Positions 1 to 5,964 of a DNA stretch of 10,350 nucleotides are shown here, in pieces. Source of the stretch: an uncultured Clostridium sp. GTDB taxonomy: Bacteria > Bacillota > Clostridia > Clostridiales > Clostridiaceae. The notes beneath the pieces are model-generated. The model did no database searches, was not told the DNA's origin, and saw only the letters and a program-made list of their open reading frames with translations. The stretch covers positions 1-10,350 of the forward strand of contig UQQU01000096.1 of the NCBI GenBank assembly GCA_900543325.1, in the 5' to 3' direction. The position numbers were made by a program, and so were the translations under genes. Positions within the stretch are counted from its first letter, which is position 1. Every line of letters begins with the position of its first letter.

Positions 1-76
1 ACCCTTCTGCTCCAAACATTTGTCTAAATGCAAGACGTCCTATACGTCCAAAACCGTTTATTGCAACTCTTACCAT
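1..76 (-). CDS. gap: Glyceraldehyde-3-phosphate dehydrogenase, N-terminal fragment (runs off the window)
   Basis: First 25 codons of the glycolytic enzyme that oxidises glyceraldehyde-3-phosphate to 1,3-bisphosphoglycerate with NAD and phosphate in the cytosol. The visible residues MVRVAINGFGRIGRLAFRQ are the hallmark start of the Rossmann fold: the NGFGRIGR motif is the dinucleotide-binding glycine loop. The ATG start has a perfect AGGAGG site 8 bases upstream (85-90). It lies 78 bases downstream of cggR on the same strand, the usual Firmicutes order in which cggR heads the gap-pgk-tpi-pgm-eno operon. The remainder continues to the left of the window. The family assignment is firm; a second gap paralogue elsewhere in the genome cannot be excluded. 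Confidence 0.96.
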   Translation of the reverse strand, partial: MVRVAINGFGRIGRLAFRQMFGAEG

Positions 77-100
77 TACAATTACCTCCTAAAAATAGAT

Positions 101-131
101 ATTATATATTTAAAATTAAATTTTAAATCAA
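101..131 (-). promoter_or_regulatory. Possible gap-proximal promoter (weak)
   Basis: On the minus strand a perfect TATAAT (101-106) is preceded 19 bases upstream by TTGATT (126-131). The spacer is longer than ideal, and the candidate overlaps the inverted repeat at 108-128. If used, it would give gap a leader of roughly 18 bases and some expression independent of CggR. In such AT-rich DNA a chance match is quite possible. Confidence 0.25.
108..128 (-). repeat. Inverted repeat between cggR and gap (A/U hairpin)
   Basis: Two perfect 9-base arms (ATTTAAAAT at 108-116, ATTTTAAAT at 120-128) are separated by three bases. In the cggR-gap transcript they would fold into an A/U-only hairpin about 30 bases ahead of the gap start codon. 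Its position recalls Bacillus subtilis, where the cggR-gapA message is cleaved and the downstream gapA part is protected by a 5' stem-loop. The parallel is inference. The arms are seen directly, but pure A/T arms also arise easily by chance. Confidence 0.45.
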
Positions 132-141
132 ATTAATTAAT

Positions 142-153
142 GCAAAGCTTTGC
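142..153. repeat. Perfect 12-bp palindrome just after the cggR stop
   Basis: GCAAAGCTTTGC is a perfect palindrome that begins one base after the cggR stop codon. As RNA it gives only a short stem with a four-base loop and has no U-tract, so it is not a terminator, which fits gap being co-transcribed. It may be part of an RNA-processing or stability signal together with the hairpin at 108-128. Confidence 0.4.
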
Positions 154-154
154 T

Positions 155-1189
155 TTACTTATAACTTTTAATTAACTCCGCAATCTTTCTTCCTGCAGAT
201 TCATCAGTAACTAAAACAGCATTAGAATTATTCATTTCTGTTGCAATTATAGCCTCTACTTTATTTTCCCCTGCAGCTACAGCAATATGTGTATTAATTT
301 TTTTTGCATCGTTAATATTAATTCCGACTGGAGTATTTTCTGAAACTACTTGAGATGCTTTATTAAAATAACACCCAAATGCTTCTCCTACCGCTCCTAG
401 TTTTTCAAGATTACTTATATATTCTTCTGATAATCCACGCTTTTTAGCCATGTGAATTGCATTTCCTATTCCATAAATTAAGATATCAGCATTATGAATA
501 TTTTCTATAACTTCTTTTATTTGCTTTTCTTTAAGAAGTCCTTCCAATACTTCCATACTAACATTTTCCGGAATATGCAGAAGCTTATAGGTACCATTAA
601 CTTTATTAGCTAATGCTGCTGCTAAATAATTAGCTTGACTTTCAACTTTTCTTCCCATTCCGCCTCTAGCTGGAATAACAAGAACATCGGAAAAATTACT
701 TACTTTCGGAAATGCTTCAACAACTTCTTTTATTGTGCTTCCTCCAGTAATGGCGATTATATCATTATCTTTAATTATATTTTTCATATAATTAGCTGCT
801 GCTTTTCCTAATTCCTTAAGTGTTGCTGGATTTTCTTCAACATTACCTGGAACTATAACAACATCTTTTAATCCTAAGAATGATTTAATACTTTCCTCAA
901 TATCATTTAACCCCTTTATTTGATGTATAAACTCTTTTAAACCTTCTAAGACATGTTGTCCATCTTTAGTAACTGTCATACCTGGAGTATTAATTTCTAT
1001 TAAGTTTTGTGATTTTAATAAATCAATCTCATTTCTAACTACTCTTTCGCCAAGATTAAGTTCACTTGCGAGCATTCTTCTTCCAATAGGTTGGTTATAA
1101 AAAATTGTCCTTAAAACATTATATCGTTTTTCTAGGACTTCCACCAGCTCAGGAACTATCTTTCTTTGCAAATCTAATATTTCCTGCAC
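155..1189 (-). CDS. cggR: Central glycolytic genes regulator CggR (SorC/DeoR-type repressor)
   Basis: Cytosolic transcriptional repressor of the glycolytic operon whose effector in B. subtilis is fructose-1,6-bisphosphate. The 344 residues match the family length of about 340. Residues 25-70 form a winged helix-turn-helix (LASELNLGERVVRNEIDLLK). The rest is a sugar-phosphate-isomerase-like effector domain with the phosphate-binding ITGGSTIKEV loop (147-155), an ARGGMGR turn (174-180) and YGIGNA (239-244). The start is GTG, not ATG: GGGAGG ends about 6 bases upstream and no better start is near. It precedes gap by 78 bases with no terminator, so the two are co-transcribed. An operator of the expected type lies between its promoter and start codon, which implies autoregulation. 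Gene identity is strongly supported by family, neighbour and operator together. Confidence 0.95.
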   Translation of the reverse strand: MQEILDLQRKIVPELVEVLEKRYNVLRTIFYNQPIGRRMLASELNLGERVVRNEIDLLKSQNLIEINTPGMTVTKDGQHVLEGLKEFIHQIKGLNDIEESIKSFLGLKDVVIVPGNVEENPATLKELGKAAANYMKNIIKDNDIIAITGGSTIKEVVEAFPKVSNFSDVLVIPARGGMGRKVESQANYLAAALANKVNGTYKLLHIPENVSMEVLEGLLKEKQIKEVIENIHNADILIYGIGNAIHMAKKRGLSEEYISNLEKLGAVGEAFGCYFNKASQVVSENTPVGININDAKKINTHIAVAAGENKVEAIIATEMNNSNAVLVTDESAGRKIAELIKSYK

Positions 1190-1204
1190 TACAGACCCTC
1201 CCTT

Positions 1205-1240
1205 GGACTAAAAACGTCCCAGCAATGACTTTTATGTCCC
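1205..1240 (-). promoter_or_regulatory. CggR operator (two direct half-repeats, 20-bp period)
   Basis: Read on the minus strand, the sequence contains GGGAC-N6-GTC and, exactly 20 bases further, GGGAC-N7-GTCC. The GGGAC copies are at 1236-1240 and 1216-1220, and the GTC partners at 1227-1229 and 1205-1208. The B. subtilis CggR operator is a direct repeat of the form CGGGAC-N6-TGTC, also with a 20-bp period. Here it lies just downstream of the predicted transcription start and ends next to the cggR SD site. This matches the known arrangement in which CggR blocks transcription from within the early transcribed region. Confidence 0.85.
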
Positions 1241-1249
1241 ACATCTATT

Positions 1250-1278
1250 ATTATAAAACAGATATCTAAATTTTGAAA
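1250..1278 (-). promoter_or_regulatory. Promoter of the cggR-gap operon
   Basis: A perfect TATAAT (1250-1255) has TTTCAA (1273-1278; 3 of 6 matches to TTGACA) 17 bases upstream. Predicted transcription starts near 1243, directly before the CggR operator. The -35 is poor, but the -10, the spacing and the operator position agree. Confidence 0.6.
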
Positions 1279-1503
1279 GTCTTTCTAGTAATTTTTTTAA
1301 TATTTTTTTGTTTTTCTATTTTTTTCATTATATATATAATAAAATTAGGCTATTTTTTCATATTTAAGTATTATGCTACCCTTTATATTCCATATTAAAA
1401 ATATCTTTTTAAATTTTTCTCTAATATTTTATACTATTTTCTCATATCTATTCAAAAAGCAATTCCATTTTTTATTCCATTAGGGGCTATTTTATGATTT
1501 AAA
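1279..1503. other. AT-rich spacer without a recognisable gene
   Basis: Part of the 366-base gap between cggR and degV. It is almost pure A/T with no open frame that has an SD site. ATTCCAT occurs three times (1387, 1462, 1474), and TTAGGCTATTTT recurs loosely as TTAGGGGCTATTTT (near 1480-1493). I see no hairpin with a U-tract here and no credible small RNA promoter; the three ATTCCAT copies are probably chance. Confidence 0.5.
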
Positions 1504-1549
1504 GTAAAAAAATAGCAAGTAACACTATTAAAAATGCTACTTGCTATTT
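1504..1549 (-). terminator. Rho-independent terminator of the trmL-degV unit
   Basis: Perfect 12-base arms (1510-1521 and 1538-1549, containing ATAGCAAGTA and its complement) flank a 16-base loop. On the minus strand the stem runs straight into a T7 tract (1506-1512). It begins 6 bases after the degV stop. No comparable T-run follows on the + strand, so it acts in the minus direction. Confidence 0.88.
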
Positions 1550-1555
1550 AAAACT

Positions 1556-2392
1556 TTATTTTTCAACGAAGAAAATTCCACATGCTCTAGTTCCTGAATG
1601 TATTCCTACTGTACATCCAACCTTAGCATCTATATAATTTATATTATTCTCTTCAAAATATTTTTTTAATCCTGAATAAATTTCTTCATTTAAAATTTCT
1701 AATAATACTATTGGGGAATTAGTATCTACATTTCCATTTTCAAAGTCAGAAATAACCTTCTTTAATGCTTTTTTACTTCCTCTTACCTTATCTTTTACTG
1801 CCATTTGGCCATCTTTAACTTCTAAAATAAGTCTTAATCCTAGAACACTTCCTATAGCACCAGCTGTCTTAGAAAGTCTTCCTCCTCTCACTAGATTTTC
1901 TAATGATTCAAAGCTTAATGAACTTTTAACTTTAGGAATTATATTTTTAATTTTCTCTTCAATTTCAAATATATTATCTCCATTATCTCTAAATTCACAA
2001 GCCTTTAATACTAAAACACCTAATCCTGAGGTTACATTTCTAGAATCAATAACTACTATATCATCGCTATCTAGCATATTTTTAGCTATACATGCTGATT
2101 GATATGTTCCACTCATTTCTGATGATAATACTAAAGTTACAATTTTATATCCTTCATCTAGATATTTCTTAAATACTTCTTCAAATCTATTTGGTGTTAC
2201 TTGAGCTGTAGTTGGAAGAACATTTTCTCTTTCTATTCTATCTAACATTTCTTTAGTATTTATCTCTACTCCATCTAAATAACTTTCTTCTCCAAAGTTA
2301 ATTAATAGCGGTAAAACTTCAATATCTTTTTCTTTTACAATATCTGATGGTAAGTCTAAAGTACTATCAGTAATAATCTTAATTTTTTCCAT
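1556..2392 (-). CDS. DegV family protein, fatty-acid-binding (FakB-like)
   Basis: DegV proteins bind a long-chain fatty acid in the cytosol; characterised members (FakB) present it to the kinase FakA, giving acyl-phosphate for phospholipid synthesis. The 278 residues are of usual length. The first lobe starts with KIITDSTLDLP. A TTAQVTP segment (61-67) and SSEMSGTYQSA (90-100) carry the Thr and Ser that meet the carboxylate in FakB. Further on are DSRNVTSGLG (116-125), ESLENLVRGGRLSKTAG (162-178) and a C-terminal GIHSGTRACG (263-272) with the conserved His. The ATG has a GGGGG-type SD about 8 bases upstream. It follows trmL by 18-38 bases and ends at a strong terminator, so it is the second gene of a two-gene unit. 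Clostridia often carry several DegV paralogues, so the bound lipid and a FakA partner are not shown here. Confidence 0.92.
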   Translation of the reverse strand: MEKIKIITDSTLDLPSDIVKEKDIEVLPLLINFGEESYLDGVEINTKEMLDRIERENVLPTTAQVTPNRFEEVFKKYLDEGYKIVTLVLSSEMSGTYQSACIAKNMLDSDDIVVIDSRNVTSGLGVLVLKACEFRDNGDNIFEIEEKIKNIIPKVKSSLSFESLENLVRGGRLSKTAGAIGSVLGLRLILEVKDGQMAVKDKVRGSKKALKKVISDFENGNVDTNSPIVLLEILNEEIYSGLKKYFEENNINYIDAKVGCTVGIHSGTRACGIFFVEK

Positions 2393-2410
2393 ACAAGTAC
2401 CCCCTATTCT

Positions 2411-2872
2411 CTATTTCATATTTGGAAAGTTTATTTGTTTTAATGCCTCATATGCTATAATAGCTACTGTATTTGATAAATTTAAACTTCTTGTACTTGT
2501 TTGTACCATTGGCACTCTTATCCCTCTATGTGCATTATGTACATCATCTGGAACTCCTGATGATTCTCTTCCAAACATTATGAAATCTCCCTCTTGGAAT
2601 TTTTCATCTGAGTATATATTTCCACCATGTGTTGTAGATAAAAATATTCTTCTGTCTCCGTATTTAGCCATAAAATCTTCATAAGATTCATGAACTTCTA
2701 ATTTTAAGTCCTTCCAATAATCTAAACCTGATCTTCTAACGGCTTTATCATCAATACTAAATCCTAAAGGCTTTATTAAATGAAGAGTTGAGTCAGTTAA
2801 AACGCAAGTCCTTGCTATATTTCCAGTATTTTGTGGTATCTCTGGTTGATATAAAACTATATTTAAATTCAA
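2411..2872 (-). CDS. trmL: tRNA (cytidine(34)-2'-O)-methyltransferase TrmL (SPOUT family)
   Basis: Methylates the 2'-OH of the wobble nucleotide 34 in tRNA-Leu isoacceptors using S-adenosylmethionine, in the cytosol. Visible motifs: LNIVLYQPEIPQNTGNIART at the N-terminus, KPLGF, LDYW, FGRESSGVP and VPM-x7-LNLSNTVAIIAYEAL, which form the SPOUT knot and cofactor site. The longest frame would start at a GTG at 2881, but the GGAGGG SD (2881-2886) shares its last G with that GTG. The TTG at 2872 sits 8 bases below the SD and gives MNLNIVLYQPEIP, the usual TrmL N-terminus and a 153-residue protein. A promoter lies at 2942-2970; degV follows directly. The closely related TrmH-type methyltransferases are longer, so TrmL is the best fit. 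Confidence 0.93.
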   Translation of the reverse strand: MNLNIVLYQPEIPQNTGNIARTCVLTDSTLHLIKPLGFSIDDKAVRRSGLDYWKDLKLEVHESYEDFMAKYGDRRIFLSTTHGGNIYSDEKFQEGDFIMFGRESSGVPDDVHNAHRGIRVPMVQTSTRSLNLSNTVAIIAYEALKQINFPNMK

Positions 2873-2880
2873 TGAATTCA

Positions 2881-2886
2881 CCCTCC
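2881..2886 (-). promoter_or_regulatory. SD site that fixes the trmL start at TTG 2872
   Basis: GGAGGG on the minus strand. Its last base is the first base of the upstream GTG codon, which therefore cannot be served by it. The TTG at 2870-2872 is at ideal distance (8 bases). Confidence 0.8.
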
Positions 2887-2901
2887 AAAATAAAAAGCAA
2901 T

Positions 2902-2913
2902 ATGTTATAACAT
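2902..2913. repeat. Perfect 12-bp palindrome in the trmL leader
   Basis: ATGTTATAACAT lies between the predicted transcription start (near 2935) and the trmL SD. Its size and place suit a repressor operator, but I do not recognise the motif and no regulator is encoded next to it. Confidence 0.35.
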
Positions 2914-2941
2914 CTTACTTTACACTATTTATATACCTTCA

Positions 2942-2970
2942 ATGATACTATATAGTTTTTTAATAGTCAA
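2942..2970 (-). promoter_or_regulatory. Sigma-A promoter of trmL-degV
   Basis: TTGACT (2965-2970), a 17-base spacer and TATCAT (2942-2947) on the minus strand match 5 of 6 bases in each box. The predicted start near 2935 leaves a leader of about 60 bases. This is the best consensus promoter in the window. Confidence 0.8.
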
Positions 2971-3007
2971 AGTATTTTACATTTTATTAAATTTTTTTAA
3001 TTTTATA

Positions 3008-3045
3008 CTATATTTTATAATCTAGCATCTTAAATCACCTCTTCT
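3008..3045 (-). other. Orphan SD site with a six-codon open frame
   Basis: On the minus strand AGAAGAGGTGA (3035-3045) stands 6 bases before an ATG (3026-3028) that opens only MLDYKI and then a stop at 3008-3010. It lies between the vanW terminator and the trmL promoter with no clear promoter of its own. It may be the remnant of a lost gene, a minimal leader peptide, or chance. The SD quality is what makes it stand out. Confidence 0.25.
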
Positions 3046-3074
3046 TTTAGTGAACATTTTTACTATTTAAAATT

Positions 3075-3137
3075 ATAAATAAAAAATAATCACAATATAT
3101 AAAATCATAATAATACGAATTATATATTGTGATTATT
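3075..3137 (-). terminator. Terminator of vanW (18-bp perfect stem)
   Basis: Two perfect 18-base arms (3085-3102 and 3120-3137, including ATCACAATATAT and its complement) flank a 17-base loop and begin 18 bases after the vanW stop. On the minus strand the stem is followed by a T-rich run (TTTTTTATTTAT). The stem is long but has only two G-C pairs. In the + direction there is no gene to terminate. Confidence 0.82.
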
Positions 3138-3155
3138 AGAATATTTATTTTTTCT

Positions 3156-4631
3156 TTAAGCTGCTGGAGCTTCTTCTGTTACATTCTCTTCTGGGGTTGT
3201 TTCATTTTCAGAAGGAACCGCAGGTGTTTCTATCTTCTTCGTTCCAACACTAACAACTTCATTTCTAGTGGAATATACATCAGTTGATATAAGTTCCTTA
3301 TTTACTTGAACACCATTTTCATAAGTAATTAAATATCCACTTGCTTTATATCCATTAGCACCTGATGATGTTACAACTCTTGTTCCTTCAGGTAAAGTAG
3401 GATCTTGTACCTCTTCTGTACCATAAGTATAAGTTTCTAATATTTCATTAACAAGTTCATAAGTCTTTCCACCCATAGCTTCTTTATTTCCCCAAATATT
3501 AAACACCACCTGATTGCCAGATAAATATCCTTGAATATATATTGGGAAATCATATGTATTTACAAACTTATAATCTATGTATCCAGCCGCAACTGTCGCA
3601 TCTAATCCTGGTTTTGCATAACTAACAGTCATTGAGTGATTACGTCTTTCAGTAGATCTTATGTTAGCTTGTATAACAGCTCTATAAAGAGTACTTGAAA
3701 CTTGACATACTCCTCCACCATATCCTGGTACTATTTTAGAACCAACATATGTATTTGCTTCTTTATATCCTCTTTCTGGAGTTGTTGGACCTATTGTATT
3801 ATTATAGCTGAATTCATCTCCTGGCATTAATAGCGTACCATTAATATATCCACTTGCAATTCTTAGATTTTCAACTCTTCCTGTATCAGCAGTACCAAAA
3901 GTACTTGAATAAGATGACATTACTCCAGTAATTTTATTTAAATCCGCTGAAGTTATTCTTGGTGAATAATTTTGTAAATCTACAGTTACAGTTTCAACCT
4001 TTTCTGGGTCTGGATCTATACATTCTTTTATTTTATTACATAAATCCTCTATATCTAGTTGTTTTCCTATAACCTCTGGAGTTATAGAAATATTGCTACC
4101 ATTAACTGATATTTTTGCATCTACAGCATCAACCTTAACTTGTTCATTTACGCTATTAGCAAATTCTTTAACCTTTTCCTCATCATAACTTAATACAGTA
4201 TCAACCTTATAATTAATACCATTCTCTATGATTTTTTTCTTTTCAAACATTTTCTTATCTTTTCCATAACTCAATGCTTCCTTTACTGTTTCATCAGCAC
4301 TTACTGATGGGCTAATATCGGAATACTTAAGTTGAAAAGTTTTATCACCAACAGTTACAGTGATAACTTTATCTCCAATTAAAGAAATTAACTGATCATT
4401 TATTATGTTTACTGCTTCTTCTTTAGTTTTGCCACCTAAATCTATACCATAAGCTTGTACCCCAGGATATATTTTATCTGCCCATGAATCAACTTCACTT
4501 TTTACATTCATGAAATATCCAAAAGTTATCCCTGCAATTAATACTATAATAGTTGATATTATAATTATTAATTTTTTAGTTTTAGACATAGTTTTTTTAA
4601 TTTTACTATCATTTGCTTGTTCGTTACTCAC
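3156..4631 (-). CDS. Membrane-anchored VanW-domain protein with C-terminal G5-like domain
   Basis: A 491-residue envelope protein from the corrected start. Residues 20-42 are a single hydrophobic helix after a Lys-rich N-terminus, so it is a signal anchor with the bulk outside the cell. Residues about 55-215 resemble the peptidoglycan-binding-4 repeats (YPGVQAYGIDLGGKTKEEAV). Residues about 250-380 are the VanW domain with its core PGYGGGVCQVSSTLYRAV (302-319), including an invariant Cys, and RRNHSM with a conserved His. Residues about 390-465 look like a G5 domain; the tail is Glu/Pro/Thr-rich. The longest frame starts at TTG 4649 inside the SD; GTG 4631 is the proper start (7 bases from GGGGAGGAG). 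Despite the name, nothing here links it to vancomycin resistance: no vanHAX or two-component genes are present. The biochemical role of VanW is unknown to me; a part in wall maintenance or spore germination is inference. Own promoter and terminator. Confidence 0.88.
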   Translation of the reverse strand: MSNEQANDSKIKKTMSKTKKLIIIISTIIVLIAGITFGYFMNVKSEVDSWADKIYPGVQAYGIDLGGKTKEEAVNIINDQLISLIGDKVITVTVGDKTFQLKYSDISPSVSADETVKEALSYGKDKKMFEKKKIIENGINYKVDTVLSYDEEKVKEFANSVNEQVKVDAVDAKISVNGSNISITPEVIGKQLDIEDLCNKIKECIDPDPEKVETVTVDLQNYSPRITSADLNKITGVMSSYSSTFGTADTGRVENLRIASGYINGTLLMPGDEFSYNNTIGPTTPERGYKEANTYVGSKIVPGYGGGVCQVSSTLYRAVIQANIRSTERRNHSMTVSYAKPGLDATVAAGYIDYKFVNTYDFPIYIQGYLSGNQVVFNIWGNKEAMGGKTYELVNEILETYTYGTEEVQDPTLPEGTRVVTSSGANGYKASGYLITYENGVQVNKELISTDVYSTRNEVVSVGTKKIETPAVPSENETTPEENVTEEAPAA

Positions 4632-4638
4632 AGCTATA

Positions 4639-4647
4639 CTCCTCCCC
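4639..4647 (-). promoter_or_regulatory. SD site that fixes the vanW start at GTG 4631
   Basis: GGGGAGGAG on the minus strand. The upstream TTG (4647-4649) overlaps its first G, so translation must begin at GTG 4629-4631, 7 bases further. Confidence 0.8.
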
Positions 4648-4687
4648 AAAATTTTATATATAATTGCTATAATTGCATTATGTTCTA

Positions 4688-4716
4688 ATTATATTCTATT
4701 ATTCAATTTAATACAA
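4688..4716 (-). promoter_or_regulatory. Probable vanW promoter
   Basis: TTGTAT (4711-4716), a 17-base spacer and a perfect TATAAT (4688-4693) on the minus strand. Predicted start near 4681, leader about 50 bases. The -35 matches 3 of 6 in an AT-rich context. Confidence 0.55.
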
Positions 4717-4744
4717 TTAATAAAATTATTACAATTTTATCAAA

Positions 4745-4820
4745 TTAAAACTAATAGCTTTAAGAATAGCTTTATCTATTAATCTCTACTTAGTTCTATC
4801 TTTATTATAAAAGCTATTCT
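4745..4820 (-). terminator. Probable terminator after the lysozyme gene, with a duplicated 3' arm
   Basis: AGAATAGCTTT (4763-4773) and its complement (4810-4820) form an 11-bp stem. AATAGCTTT occurs again 12 bases away (4753-4761), so the 5' arm of the minus-strand RNA can pair with either copy. Only the distal copy is soon followed by T-runs (AGTTTTAATTTG). The loop is long (36 bases or more), so termination may be partial. Confidence 0.5.
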
Positions 4821-4837
4821 AAAGCCACTATCTTATT

Positions 4838-5779
4838 TTATACAGTAACACTACTTCTATTCTTAGATGTTTCACCATCTCTATCAAAAGCTTCTATACT
4901 TATTCTTATAGGACCATTAACAGCAAACGGTAATTGGTTTATATTTATTGAAAAATTAGTATCGTCAGCATCTACTGTTCCTATCCAGTAATTATTAGCA
5001 AAAATATTATATCCTAATAAATCTGTGTCGGTATTTTTCTTCCAACTAATATTTAAAACATTTCCTTTTCTATTAACAGTAAGTCCTGTTACATTTCTAG
5101 GCTGAGTTAATAAGTCTATGCTATCAGGCCCCCAATTTGCATCAACTGGATTTCCAACACCTGCAACATTTGCACTTTCACTATATTGCCATATTCTCCA
5201 CCTAGTCCATCCACCTACATCTGGTGGAACAGGTTCATTTCCTGCAATTGCAGTATAATGGGCAATCCATAAAATCATATTTTTTAAAGGATATCCTCTA
5301 CCTTGTATAAAAAAGTTATCATACATTTCAACAAAAAATACACCAGTATAAAGCATTAATCTTCTTCTTGTTTTTTTCTCAAATCTCTTTCTAAACCTAT
5401 CTATCCAATTAATTAAGGTAGATGTAGAAATTGACTTATCTGTAGGAGTTTCAACATCTAGAACCGGAAATAAATCTCCATAATCTTTTTCTCCAAACCC
5501 TTCTTGAAGTATATTAATAAAATCATCACATTGTGAATCTGCTGTAGTTAAGTCTGAACTAGGAACGCCAAAATGATATGCTCCAACAGGTATTCTAAAA
5601 TTTCTTGCTTGTCTAGCAAACTGCAAAAATTTTTTATCTACTCTAAATCTTCCTGTTGCTGAGCCTGATGATCTTAGGTATAAAAAGTCTATAGTAGTTG
5701 CAAGAACTGTAAAGTCTACATTTTGTGTATACTCATTAATATCTATACCAAAAAGACTTTTGTCACTTCTATTTTGCAT
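4838..5779 (-). CDS. GH25 lysozyme (N-acetylmuramidase) with C-terminal fibronectin-III-like domain
   Basis: Predicted to cut the beta-1,4 bond between N-acetylmuramic acid and N-acetylglucosamine in peptidoglycan. Numbered from the corrected start (313 residues), the GH25 barrel covers about 9-225: GIDINEY with Asp13, FLYLRSSGS, GAYHFGVPSS, the catalytic FPVLDVET with Asp108 and Glu110, LMLYTG, MILWIAHY and WRIWQYSES. Residues about 227-313 form one fibronectin-III-like beta domain (PRNVTGLTVN, LNISWKKNTDTDLLGYNIF). There is no signal peptide or membrane helix, so export needs another route such as lysis or a holin; none is seen here. A TTG at 5791 opens a longer frame but lies in the GGAGGG SD (5784-5789); ATG 5779 is the start. 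No phage genes surround it, so it looks like a chromosomal autolysin. A 34-base hairpin terminator lies upstream (ddl) and a weaker one downstream. Confidence 0.93.
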   Translation of the reverse strand: MQNRSDKSLFGIDINEYTQNVDFTVLATTIDFLYLRSSGSATGRFRVDKKFLQFARQARNFRIPVGAYHFGVPSSDLTTADSQCDDFINILQEGFGEKDYGDLFPVLDVETPTDKSISTSTLINWIDRFRKRFEKKTRRRLMLYTGVFFVEMYDNFFIQGRGYPLKNMILWIAHYTAIAGNEPVPPDVGGWTRWRIWQYSESANVAGVGNPVDANWGPDSIDLLTQPRNVTGLTVNRKGNVLNISWKKNTDTDLLGYNIFANNYWIGTVDADDTNFSININQLPFAVNGPIRISIEAFDRDGETSKNRSSVTV

Positions 5780-5783
5780 AAAG

Positions 5784-5789
5784 CCCTCC
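5784..5789 (-). promoter_or_regulatory. SD site that fixes the lysozyme start at ATG 5779
   Basis: GGAGGG, starting 4 bases above the ATG at 5777-5779. The upstream TTG at 5789-5791 overlaps this SD and cannot be the start. Confidence 0.8.
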
Positions 5790-5871
5790 AATAAAAAATT
5801 CTCCTTACTACATATAATATTTAAAACTGTAGTTATGGTTACATTAAAAAAATATTACCAATCATTATTTT

Positions 5872-5890
5872 AAATTAAGGGTCCTAATTT
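5872..5890. repeat. Imperfect palindrome upstream of the lysozyme gene
   Basis: AAATTAAGG-GT-CCTAATTT: eight pairs with one extra A in the left arm. It lies about 95 bases above the lysozyme start, in the spacer that must hold that gene's promoter. I found no clear sigma-A promoter in 5790-5960. This may be an operator or a small leader hairpin. Confidence 0.3.
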
Positions 5891-5964
5891 CTTAATAATA
5901 AATACCTTTATAAGTATTAGACGATTTATTCACTTAAAAAGTTTCATTAAAAACAAAATAATTT

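Noticed and set aside
1387..1480. Three copies of ATTCCAT as a regulatory repeat.
   Set aside because: Spacing is irregular, the region is almost pure A/T, and no promoter of another gene is nearby.
4510..4782. An open frame on the + strand opposite the N-terminus and promoter of vanW that looks like a hydrophobic peptide.
   Set aside because: It mirrors the AT-rich coding strand of the vanW signal anchor, has no SD site and overlaps the vanW promoter.
5832..5857. A sigma-E-like promoter before the lysozyme gene (TAATATT, 13 bases, CATAAC).
   Set aside because: The -35 fits well, but the -10 lacks the terminal part of the CATANNNT consensus and the spacing is on the short side. In A/T-rich DNA this is too weak to list as a feature.
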